From Azadirachta indica (taxonomy: Eukaryota > Streptophyta > Magnoliopsida > Sapindales > Meliaceae): DNA of 64,000 nt. Under the pieces are notes generated by a model. It made no database searches and had not been told where the DNA came from. It saw only the letters and a program-made list of their open reading frames with translations. The stretch is taken from contig CM040441.1 in the NCBI GenBank assembly GCA_022749755.1, positions 20,895,475 to 20,959,474 on the forward strand, written 5' to 3'. Both the position numbers and the translations under genes were made by a program. Shown piece after piece: positions 49,963 to 60,055 of this stretch. How positions within the stretch are numbered: the stretch's first letter is position 1; each line of letters starts with the position of its first letter.

Positions 49963-50580
49963 GATCAGGACTTATTTTTTGGAGGTATCGATTCCACATC
50001 AAGGACAGTAGAGTGGGCAATGACGGAATTACTACGCAACCCCGAAGTACTAGCAAAAGCTCAAGCAGAGCTTAGAGAATTACTTGGGAAGGAAGGGATA
50101 GACAAAGTTGGAGAGTTTGAGATTACGAAGTTCCCTTACTTACAGGCAATAGTGAAAGAGACCTTCCGGTTGCACGCACCAGGCCCATTTCTCGCACCCC
50201 GTAAAACCGAAACTGAAATAAATATCCTCGGCTTCCGGGTGCCAAAAAATGCACAAATATTTACAAATGTATGGGCCATGGGACGAGATTCGAACATATG
50301 GCCGAATGCATATTCATTTATGCCAGAAAGGTTTCTAGAAAGCGAAATTGATGTGAAAGGCCGAGACTTTGAGCTTATTCCGTTTGGAGCAGGAAAGAGG
50401 ATTTGTCCCGGTTTATCGTTGGCTCACAGAATGCTGCATTTGATATTGGCATCGCTTATTTATACCTTCGATTGGAAACTTGCAGGTGGTTTGAAACCCG
50501 AAGATATCGATATGAGTGAGAAGTTTGGCGAAACATTACACAAGGCTGAACCTCTGATGGTTATTCCTGTTAAAGTGTGA
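48888..50580 (+). pseudogene. CYP76-like cytochrome P450, copy 2 (single 1-base deletion)
   Basis: Exon 1 spans 48888-49789, intron 49790-49968 (GTAAGG to ATCAG) and exon 2 49969-50580. It is the best preserved member of the array. It has the membrane anchor, PPGPRP, GGIDST, KETFR, PERF, the haem loop FGAGKRICPG and a complete C-terminus ending VIPVKV. Relative to copy 1 one base is missing near 49031-49033 (ACATCTCGAG against ACATTCTGCAG). The reading frame is lost just after the IIGN motif and stops at 49092-49094. The frame is restored only by a second start at 49094, which would lack the anchor. The rest of exon 1 and all of exon 2 are open. If the missing base were a sequencing error, this would be a functional P450 of geraniol 8-hydroxylase type. 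Confidence 0.92.
49917..49962. repeat. (CT)n(AT)n microsatellite in the P450 copy 2 intron
   Basis: A run of CT followed by a run of AT ends six bases before the CAG acceptor (49966-49968). It forms the pyrimidine-rich part of the intron. Copy 1 lacks it. Confidence 0.95.
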
Positions 50581-52374
50581 CTCTTTAATCCAATCTTGGG
50601 GACCCTAGGTTAAATTGCTTGGAATGTGACGACATTTAATTTGCGCAATTAAACATGCGTTTGTTATCCTTAATATAGTTTCCCTCTCAGGATGTTTCTG
50701 TTAATGGTTAAAATAAATAAGTTGTATACTGTCCAAAAGAGACATCAATCTATCAGTTCTTGTGCGCCGGTGAATTTGGTGATTGTAATAAATTTAATAT
50801 TTTTATTGTACTTAGTATGATATAATAATGGCTAAAAATATAATCATTTTGTCTGTGCAAATAAGATCGAATTTAGATACAAGAGATATTCGTATAGTTG
50901 CATAAATCAGGAGAAAAGCATTGCCCATATACAATTTTTTTTTATGTATTTTATTATTTTTATTCAGTGCAACAAGAAGAAAGTGCCCAGGTATAAGACC
51001 TTGATTGATTGATTCAATGTGGATCCGTATGCCAAACTTGTCCTATATGTATGCCCGTAATTCAAAATATAACAATGCTGTGGATCCATCCAGTGGTTAA
51101 GAAGATAAAATGTACGTACATAAGCGCATAATAATAATAATATAATTAAAATCACGACAATATTAGCAATATATAAAGAGTTAACATGGCTAGATTTAGC
51201 AATATATGACTAGGCTTAACTAGAGAAAGATCCACTAAACTCCTTTTGTATCCAAGTTAGCTTCGAATTTTGAAAGTTTTTCCTTTTCTCATTTCATACG
51301 TGTGTGTGTAAATATATTTATATATATTAGAGCTCTTAAAATTTAAAACCCATCAATCTTGCCCAAAATCGTAATAGTGACTGAAGAAATTAACCGTCAA
51401 AATATTCTATTGTGAAATAATTAAACATTAATCAAACCGATCAATATCATCTGCAAGCTTCTTCAAAGCCGAATGAAAATTATGCACGAAATCACGGATT
51501 CTTTTTTTTTTTTTAATAGGAGTTGGCCGAAGTTAGGAAGGACCTAGGATTTTGTTACATCAATTGTGAATCACACTCATGAAGAAAAAATATTAAATAA
51601 AAATTGAGATGTACAAATGAATTTAACTCGTAGACTTTTTCTATGCTATCTCTTAAATTTCATTAGCTTTAGATTTAAATTAATTATAGCATTTCGCTCG
51701 TCGGTCACCACAAACATACGTACAAGGGAATCATCAAAATTAACTTATTTTTGCCATCAATAATCTTAATTTATAACAATATTCATTTTAATTTGTTTAA
51801 ATAGTTATAATAATGACCCAAAAAAAAGATATTCATGTACCATTCCCTCCTAGAAACCACCAATTAGCTTTTATAAAGGTGCAAATTAAAAAAAAAGAAG
51901 AAGAAAGGAAAAAGAAAACAAAAAGATATATTTATAAAGCCCACGTCCTTTTTTTTAACTTCCGGTGGTGCCTCCTCCAGGAAGAAATACACTTGCCATG
52001 ATGTCAAATTTTTGCCTACTGCATTTGCAAAATTCTAAAGAGTATAGACAATAGACTTAATTAAAATGTAGATGAACAAGGTGATGCTCTACAATACAGA
52101 GTTACCTTTGCTTTCTCGATCGATGGAATTACAAAGATCCATCCATCGTCCTTAACAAAATAAAATGCTCGCCCACGATTGAAATCACATTTTCTAAAAC
52201 CTCGTCTCAATACTATATTTATATATTATATAATCTTGCCGGTCAAATTGGTAAAATAAAAAATAAATAAAAGTAATTATTTTTAAAATGGGATAGATGT
52301 AGTGGGAAGGAAAGGCAGTAGCAGAAGTGCAGACTGATTATCTAAGTGAGCACTATAGTATTGATTATTAAAAA
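50581..52374. other. 3' flank of P450 copy 2 and spacer
   Basis: The first ~400 bp parallels the copy 1 flank. A third, diverged occurrence of the array-associated block is at 51549-51700 (TTTGTTACATCAATTGTGAA). No gene is recognised in the rest. Confidence 0.55.
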
Positions 52375-52700
52375 AAAAAGAGAGCACGAGCAGAGTTAGA
52401 TTGATTCAAAGCGAACACTATAAGACAAGATCACCCCTTGATTAGTTTAAGACAGAATCAAAGTTGCAGTGAGCGGAGCTACAAGGCAATCGACTTAACT
52501 TGTCTTTGATACAAGAGAAAGGATACGGGCAACTAGACTCTTTTATAGGCGAATTCGTGGGTGAGATCTCACTCATCTGATCTGTGATTGCTGACTTTGA
52601 TCTTTCTAGTGTGGGTAGAACCCAACAATTAACAAGCACAAAACGAGCCTCTTTTCTTAATTCAATGGAAAAGCGGTCCTATTGCTTAGTTCAGCAGGCT
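52375..52700. other. GC-richer island of unknown origin
   Basis: The segment is clearly richer in G and C than its surroundings, with words such as GAGCGGAGCTACAAGGC and GATACGGGCAACTAGAC. It resembles nothing else in the window. It lies directly before a P450 exon relic. The texture recalls plant mitochondrial intergenic DNA, so a nuclear insertion of organelle DNA is possible. That is only an impression. Confidence 0.3.
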
Positions 52701-52734
52701 TGAAAGCTCCCTGAATCCAGCCCGTTTCAAAGTT

Positions 52735-53025
52735 TTCTGATTCACAGGCCATAGTCAAACAGATATTTCGGTTCCCCTCCCAGAGGTCCATTTCTCATGC
52801 CACATATTTAAAGCACAAACTGAAGTAGACATTCGTGGCTTCAGGGTGCCCAAAAATGCACAAGTATTAGTCAAGTTATTCGAGATTCAAATATATGGCT
52901 GAATCCAAACTCATTCATGTTTGAAAGGTTTTCAGAGAAGGACATTGATGTCACACACCGAGACTTCAAGTCCTTTCCATTTGAAGAAGGAAAAAGAATG
53001 TGTCTTGGCTTGTCTTAGCAATAAA
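52735..53025 (+). pseudogene. CYP76-like P450 relic, exon 2 fragment only
   Basis: Degenerate sequence in shifting frames matches the middle and end of P450 exon 2. It reads VHFSCHIFKAQTEVDI, GFRVPKNAQV (as in the intact copies), then a PERF-region trace and FEEGKRMCLG at about 52980-53012. The last still shows the Phe, Gly, Arg and Cys positions of the haem loop. Exon 1, the I-helix region and the C-terminus are missing, and there are several frame changes. It is an older member of the tandem array. Confidence 0.8.
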
Positions 53026-53504
53026 GAATATTTACGTTATTGTTAAATATCAATGTTAGCAAATAGAAGCAAATTCAAAATTGTGATCTTACAGAAATTT
53101 TATTCACAATGTTCTTAATTCTCTATCATACCAAATCGTCCTCAAATGCTTTATCATGATAACAAACTCGGAGTGTTTTTAGATCCTTTAGAAAATGATT
53201 TTAACACTATTTTCGGTGATTGTCAAACTTTCGTAGCCGCGAAAAGAGGTGCTTTTTAAGGGTTATTAAGTCATTTTAAGAGTGTGTACATTAAAAATTA
53301 AGTTCTAAAACTTTTTACTGGGATGTTTTAAGTAATTAGTGATTGAATGTATCATTTAAAAATGTGGCAGGTATTTCCTTTTAAGAAATATTAAATTTTA
53401 ACAAGCTTACATGTCGTATGATGGAAGAAGTTGAGACTTCTAATGTTGCAATTTGTCTCCCGGCCCTCAAATTTGTTACTCCAAAAAGATCACACAAATG
53501 GTGT

Positions 53505-54195
53505 TGGGAAAAAATTCGGGTAAATTTTGTCACTTTTAATAAGCACTATTTATGTAAACATATTTCATATATATGAACAGTACCGTATAGATAAATAGTA
53601 ATATACACTTTAAATACGATAGAATTTAGATTTATCCAATTTTACCTTCAATATGTACTATTGCAGAAATAGTAAACTTAAATGAGAATTATCACAAGCA
53701 TATAACATAAGAATTTTATGTAGAAAACTCCAATACCAAAGAAAAACCACGGGCTCTCTAAGAGAAAAATTTATTATGTAAGAAATTTGTACAATCATAC
53801 AATTTTTACCTTTAAAACTCAAAATTTCAAATACACCAGTTTACAAAACTATTTAAAAAAATACTTCTATACAAATATTTTCACTCTAATTATTCTAATT
53901 ACAAGAATAAAGGAGATTTAGAAAAAAAATACTTAAAATATCTAACATTTCTCTGAAACTCTTTGAAATTGGATTGTATTACTTGCTTGAAATGAGAAGG
54001 ATAGAGGTTTACTATTTATACGCAATCTCCCTTCTATGTTTTCTTGACTTATGTACCACTTTATCAAATAATATAACCACCATTATGACATATTTTCTTC
54101 TTTTACTGTGCAAGCACCAAACTATTTCCCCTTTTATTAAATTTTACTACATCGAAATATTGAAAATGTAATACACGTGTTTCTTCTTCTTCGAA
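53505..54195 (+). mobile_element. LTR-like insertion in the P450 relic
   Basis: About 690 bp begins TGTTGGGAAAAAATTCGGG and contains a TATA-like CTATTTATACGC at 54013-54024 after a GAAATGAGAAGGATAGAGG leader. It has no coding sequence. This fits a solo LTR, but the CA end and target duplication were not found. Confidence 0.4.
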
Positions 54196-54204
54196 AGTTT
54201 GCAA

Positions 54205-54677
54205 TATAGGTAAGAAGATATAGGTTTGATTCGGTTTTTATAAAAATTGAACCAAACTTGAAATATGAAGGTTGCAGGACCGAATCCACTTGAATCGAAG
54301 TAGTCACTTCAGTTCGGTTTGGTTTTGAAGCTTCCAAAGTTCGGTTCTATTTTAGTTTTCGTTTTAAGAGATTTTAAAAATTTTTATTTAAGTCCCTAAT
54401 TTATTATAAAATTATATAAAAATAAAAATTTAAAAGTTATAAATAATAATCTCTATTTTTATATGAACTTATAAAAATAATTATAAATATTTTTTTTTAT
54501 TTTTAATTTATATAAAATTGAAGGCTTACAAAAAATTTTACTTTTAAGTTCGGTTCAGTTTTACCCAAATTCAAATCGATTAGAGTGTAACCAACTCATT
54601 TTTAAATGGAACTTAACTAAACTGAATAGTTCGATTTGGTTCAGTTCAGTTCGATTACGCATTTTTACTCAACTCTA
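54205..54677. mobile_element. hAT-type miniature element with perfect target duplication
   Basis: A 473 bp non-coding element is flanked by GTTTGCAA on both sides (54197-54204 and 54678-54685), the 8 bp duplication expected for hAT. The interior has AACCAAACTTGAAATATGAA, TTCGGTTTGG and TCAGTTCGATT motifs. It matches the element at 3107-3584 in reverse orientation along its length. Confidence 0.8.
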
Positions 54678-55475
54678 GTTTGCAACCCTCATTTTGTTTT
54701 CTTTATTTTGTGTGGTCTCATCGCTAAATATAGTGGACCTCCACAACAAACGGATGACTAGTTATTTTTAAAGAGTATTTAAAATATTTAATGGTATTGT
54801 CGATGAAAGATTACAAGTTAGGGTTTCCTACACCAAGTCTAAAAAGAGCCATGATGTAATTAGCTAGATTTATTCCTAGATCCTGCTGAGGAAAATATAT
54901 AATTCTGACTTCAAATTTAATGATACAAGACATCTACTTCTGCTAAGGAGTTATCTAATAAAATTAATACCTTAATTGCATTTGTTTAAAACTGGTTTGT
55001 TATTGTATCCTTAGCACTGTTTAATTTCATGATATTTTTGTTTTTTAAGAAAAAAAAAGTCTAATTTTTATTGTATCTTCTATTTTATGCAATTCCATAT
55101 TAGTTAGGACTTATTTTTTTATAGGTATTTATAAGACATCAAAGACAATAGAATATGTGTGCAATGATAGAATTACTACACAACCTTAAAAACAAGCAAA
55201 AGGTCAAAACTATCATAGAGGATTACTTGGGAAGAATTGGATAGATAGATATAGTTGAAGAGTTTGAGATTTCAGAGGCAATAATCAAATTAAAAAGACC
55301 TTACGATTACACCACCATTTTAGTGCCCCATAAGGTTGAAACTAAAGTAGACATATACGACTTCTTTAGTGATTAGTTTGGATGATCGAAAATTCACAAA
55401 TATCATGGAATTATGTGTGGGGCATGGGACGAGATTTAAACGTATGGCCACGTAACATGTGCCTTGCGGCAATGA

Positions 55476-56898
55476 TTTATTAGCTTACGTAATTTCATGT
55501 TAATTTTTTTTAGCCAACTACGAATGTACAATATTAGCAACCCTTTATTTAAATTTTAAATTAAAAGTAAAAAACTAATATATATATATATATATATGCC
55601 CATTTTTATTTTTGAGTTTTTTAAAATCGTTAAAATTTTATCAATTCATTCAACCAAATCTTAGAGACTAAAATATCCTTTTCCCTTAATAATATTGTAT
55701 GATTGAGATTTAATTTGACTTTTCGTACACCATTAACTATTACACCTGGTAATATTTATGATTAATAATTCTTAAATCTAAAAAAGATCCTCACTCTTTT
55801 TTCCTTAATTTTTATCTCTCCTTTTTTCATGATATAAACAAAGCAAACATTCTTGTCGATCCATACATATTTATTTTATTTTATTCTTTTACTTATATTA
55901 TTATAGATTGCTTATTTGGTAAATCAACTAATGTTATTACAATTCTTAAAAAAAAATGATGCTGTTACAAGTTTAGGGCAAATAATTGGATTTTTTTAAT
56001 AGATGCCACGTAATGCTGCTACATGCGCTTGGGGAGGTAAGTAAAATAAAAAAAAATATATATTTTTTTTAAAAAAAAAAAAAAAAAAGGCACGTCAAAC
56101 ATATGTAAACTGTCTTTTTAGACTTACGGACCCCGCCAGAAAAATAAATATTATTGTGATATACATGGCAATGAATTATACATGCTAAATTTAGTTTTAT
56201 TTATTCAAAGTGCAGGGGCAATCATTTTGATACAAAGACAAACTTTATTCAACATATTAACAGTAATTAAGGACGGCTGCAATAATTATTGAATGTATTG
56301 ATAATTTTTTTACACAATTTTAAAATATTTAAAAAAATTTAAAATGAATCATGTAAAATTAATATATTAAATCTACTGTAGTCAATCTCTCGTTCTAAGT
56401 TGACTAATCCGAGGTAAATAAACCGTCTTTTCTTACTCATACAATGCATCCACTGAAATATATATGAATTTTAAAAACTAATCATGTATAGATTGGGTAA
56501 GCTGCGTTTTCAGGGCTACAGAAGTCCTAAAAGAAATTTCTTGCGACAGGGAGGACATCAACAATTAATTAAAAATCAAGAATATGTTCTGCTTCAAATT
56601 CTGAATTAATTAAAAATCAATTTATCTCCGCCGCTAGTTTCCTCATCATTAACACGTCGCAAAACGGGATTGGTGATTTTTCTCGTCCTCTTTGCAAACA
56701 TACGCCATTTTATAAAATAGAATATATTCTGAAAAAAGATGACAAATTAAAATGCAACAACTGTATATCGGCAGGCATATTTTGACGAACTGATGATCAG
56801 ATGATGGAACATATGACGCCAAATTTTTCTAAAAGCATGTCTCTCCCTCTATATATACATATCCATCTCACTGTACAAATTGGCAATATCGCTTGAAA
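55476..56898. other. Spacer upstream of P450 copy 3
   Basis: AT-rich, with an (AT)n run at 55579-55598 and an A/T homopolymer tract near 56050-56090. A TATA-like CTATATATACATATCC at 56849-56864, about 40-50 bp before the ATG, may be the copy 3 promoter. No gene is recognised. Confidence 0.45.
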
Positions 56899-57780
56899 AT
56901 GGAGTCCTACTACCTATTATTACTACTGATTGTACTATCCTTTGTATCGAGTACTTGCATTCATTTCCTAACCAAAAGTTTAGCTGCCCGGAAACTTGGT
57001 CCGGTGAATCTGCCACCGGGGCCTCGGCCTCACCCAATCATCGGAAACATTCACGAGGTTGTAAAGCAGCCTCACGAAGCACTTACTTATCTCTCAAGAA
57101 CTTACGGACCCATAATGACCCTCAAGCTTGGTAGCCTAACCACCATTGTCATTAAACACGCATGACCTGGCGTTATCTAGCAGAACAATCCCAGACAGCC
57201 CTCGAGCATTCGATCACCACAAATTTTCCATGGGATGGCTGCCTGTCTCAGATCTCTGGAGGACTCTTAGGAGAGTATGTGCTATTCAAATTTTCTCCTC
57301 AAAACGGCTGGATGCCAGCGAAGCCATACGGCGGAAAAAGGTACGAGAACTACTTGATTATTTGCAAGAGAATTGCAGTAGTGGTTCTGCTGTTGATATT
57401 GGTCAAGCGGTCTTCACGGCATTTCTTAATTCTATATCAAATACTTTATTCTCTATTGATGTAGTTAACCATCATTCTCATGATCTGTCTAAAAGTTTCA
57501 ACGAGCTTGTATGCTGTGTAATGAAAGAAATTGGGAGTCCTAATGTTGAGACTTTTTCCCGGTCCTCCGATTATTTGATCCACAAGGATCACGCAAACGG
57601 CTCACTAGTTATTTCGACAGAGTATTAAAAATATTTGATGGTATCATCAATGAGAAATTACAAGCAAGGTCTTCCTCCGCCAAGTCTAAACAGAGCAGCG
57701 ATGTATTAGATTCACTCCTAGATCTTGTTGAAGAAAATAATTCTGAATTCACTTCCACTAATATGAAACATCTGCTTCTG
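56899..57780 (+). pseudogene. CYP76-like cytochrome P450, copy 3 (exon 1 only, two lesions)
   Basis: From the ATG at 56899 the sequence gives an anchor, PPGPRPHPIIGN and TYGPIMTLKLGSLTTIV as in the other copies. At about 57152-57156 roughly 30 bp are lost (the SSPEMAKEVF region of copy 2), shifting the frame to a stop at 57163-57165. The homologous frame resumes (RTIPDSPRAFDHHKFSMGWL to CVMKEIGSPNVE). One more missing base near 57548 shifts it again. Exon 1 ends at 57780 with an acceptable donor, GTGAGG. No exon 2 occurs anywhere in the remaining 6.2 kb, so the haem-binding half is deleted or has been moved far away by insertion. Confidence 0.9.
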
Positions 57781-59129
57781 GTGAGGAGTTATCCGCTCAA
57801 TAGGAAAAGGATAAAAGGACACCCCATCTTCATGTGCTCCATAAGAAAATTACATATCCAATCTTGTCACTTAGCTAAATTGCAGAGCTGGATTGTCATA
57901 ATATCTCCAAATCATCTTCTCCCACCTAACATTCAGTCCCCACCACTACCTTTTCCTCAACATAACTTTTAAGCCTTGCCTTCATTTCATCATCAACTTC
58001 CTCTCATTGTCTTCATAATTTCTCCAATCTCTCTCTCTTCCTGGGGAGAAAGTAAAGCTAATGCATGAGATGAAAAATTACGTAGTGTATTACTTCTTAC
58101 AGATTGAGATGTAGAAAAAAGAATTCAGAATCGGGAGGATGAAATTGAAATTAGAAATGGAAAATAATTCCGTAAATGTTTCTATTGATGAAAATCAATT
58201 TGTTTAAATTTTATATTTTTAAAATTTGTAATTTTATGCGAACAATAAATTAACATTACAAGAAAAATATCTTTTTTGCAGCTAACTATTTTCAATTGTT
58301 TTAAATTACGATACTAGGAAGAAGAGAAAAAGAGTTATATATTTTTTACAATTAAATGGCCGTGACAAATAGTCTAAGATGTGGTTGATAATGACAATAT
58401 TTTTGCAGAAAATGTTTGTGCCAACAACTAAGTAACGCCTATAATTTATCGTCAAAAATTCAAAACTATTTTGATCATGTCATTTGAAAAAACCATATTT
58501 TTTCTAGCCATGTCACTTTTTGGTTTGCTGTTGCTAAGGTCATTCTCCTCTATTGCTTGTTCATATTTTGAAGTTTGCTATCTGTTTTTGGCTTCCTGTT
58601 GATGAATTTCTAATGCTACTCCTGCAATTATTTTATAACTTTAGTACTTTGCCTTTAAGCTTCTTTTGTTTCTCCCACATCCTTCCTCATTATTTAAAAA
58701 TATATTACTTTGATTTAAAAAAAAAAAAAGCATGTCACTTTTTAAAAGAGCATCTATATACAATAATTGTGCATAGTAACCCTAAATTTTTAGTTTGCAA
58801 TCGCTGGTGCTCTTTGCAAAGTCTTACCACTAATCATGGTAACGTCTACTCTTTCTTTGTTCTTCACCAGCACACCAATGCACCCATATCAACAACCAGT
58901 TATTGATCAACAACCGCTGCAGTCAAGCGAACCTCTTCATATGTCGCTGCAACCTCCATAGTCACCATAGATTCGGCTATCTTTCCAACACACCGGTGCT
59001 CAACAACATCTATATCAAGTCTGTATCAGGACAATTATGCAAATTTGATTAATTTTTTAATTGCAAATTTTGTTATTCAGATTTATTTTATAAGAGAACC
59101 TATTTATTTGAATCAACACCTTTAACAAT
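57781..59129. other. Intergenic region after P450 copy 3
   Basis: The first ~20 bp still match the P450 intron. After that no P450 similarity is seen. The stretch at 57820-58060 has more balanced base composition (CTCCCACCTAACATTCAGTC) but no recognised product. The 117-codon frame at 58553-58906 has no family features. Confidence 0.45.
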
Positions 59130-60055
59130 CAGCTGTTGATCAGTCAAGTGTCGGTTGCAGCAACTTTAAGTCAAAGGAACAACAAATCTTGGCAAATGCA
59201 GTTGATTGTGCTTTTAATAATGTTAACAAGTGATCAAATGACGATAGCTTTGTTGCATCACAATCAGAGAAAATGGAGACTTGTTTGACAATTTGGGAGT
59301 AGATTCTAGAAGTAGTCTCTTTAATGAAGATTTCGTTGTTTGCTTGCTAATAGACATAATTCAGTTGAGCGTACTTAAATGTCTTTAGTGATCAATTTTT
59401 TTCAGTGTACGTATAGCAAGGATAATGAAGAAAATTGCTCTTAAACAACTTTGTAATTAGTAGATTCTATATTAATTCTTGGGTGAAGCAAATTCATAGT
59501 GGTGAGGCTACATATTCTAGGAGAAATAGTGAAACAATTAAAACAAATAGAAAAAAAGACTTAGATTGAGAAAGAGTCATTGTCCTAGGCCAAAGGATTG
59601 TCAATTGATTCAAGATCCTATAAAAGAGTTACGAGAAATTATACTAAATGTGACAAAATGTAGCATAAAGGCACTTTTAGAACGGACCATCCACCACATG
59701 TTGTTCTTGCAAAGTGTGAACAAACATGTTAATCATTTAACGATAACTTTGAAGAAGGGACAACATGGGTCTTTGAAGTTGGTTCACAACATATGGGTTG
59801 TTCTGTTATAATTAATGATTTAAACCACCTTGACAAATACTTGTAAAGATGCTTTATGAGGAACATGATTTCTTTTTGAAACTAGCTGACTTTATTAAAG
59901 GAATGGGATTAACTATCTTGAATGAGGTAATGGAATCAAAGAATAACAAAATTTGGACACGCTTTGACCTCAAGGCAAACTATAATGTTACAAGGGTGGA
60001 AATATTTATACCATTTGTTCGTTTTCTTAAGCAAACTGTAAAAGGAAGCACTTGA
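59130..60055 (+). pseudogene. LONESOME HIGHWAY-type bHLH transcription factor pseudogene (3' part)
   Basis: The frame at 59566-59811 gives CPRPKDCQLIQDPIKELREI, then KCSIKALLERTIHHMLFLQS. This is the helix-loop-helix of LHW/bHLH155-type factors (usual form: PRPKDRQ.IQDR.KELRE, then KCSIDSLLERTIKHMLFLQS). A frame change then gives NFEEGTTWVFEVGSQ and IINDLNHLDKY up to a TAA at about 59845. The final segment (59849-60055) gives LYEEHDFFLKLADFIKGMGL, then VTRVEIFIP, FLKQTVKGST and a stop, matching the C-terminus of this family. Weaker similarity may begin near 59130. Such factors pair with TMO5-type bHLHs in vascular development. The blocks run on without introns, and ~20 residues after the HLH are missing. 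A processed retrocopy or an old truncated duplicate would fit. Confidence 0.8.

Larger units (their letters stand above)
53390..55475 (+). pseudogene. CYP76-like P450 relic split by insertions
   Basis: Three pieces of one P450 copy can be followed. 53395-53505 matches the exon 1 part with EIGSPNVADFFP (here EVETSNVAICLP). 54730-54960 matches the end of exon 1 (ATATTTAATGGTATTGTCGA, then CATCTACTTCTGCTAAGGAG, where the donor GT is now CT). 55105-55475 matches exon 2 from the I-helix (GGACTTATTTTTTTATAGG) to GGGCATGGGACGAGATTTAAA, without the haem loop. Stops and frame changes are frequent. Between pieces one and two, about 1.2 kb of foreign DNA is inserted. This is an old dead copy. Confidence 0.8.

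Noticed and set aside
49868..50056. Minus-strand frame over the P450 copy 2 intron
   Set aside because: Generated by the CT/AT microsatellite and antisense to P450 exon 2.
58553..58906. 117-codon frame
   Set aside because: No domain, composition typical of random AT-rich DNA, and no conserved counterpart in the window.
41944..60055. Possible biosynthetic gene cluster (several P450s next to a bHLH)
   Set aside because: All P450 copies and the bHLH are broken, the P450s are tandem duplicates of one gene, and no second enzyme class is present.
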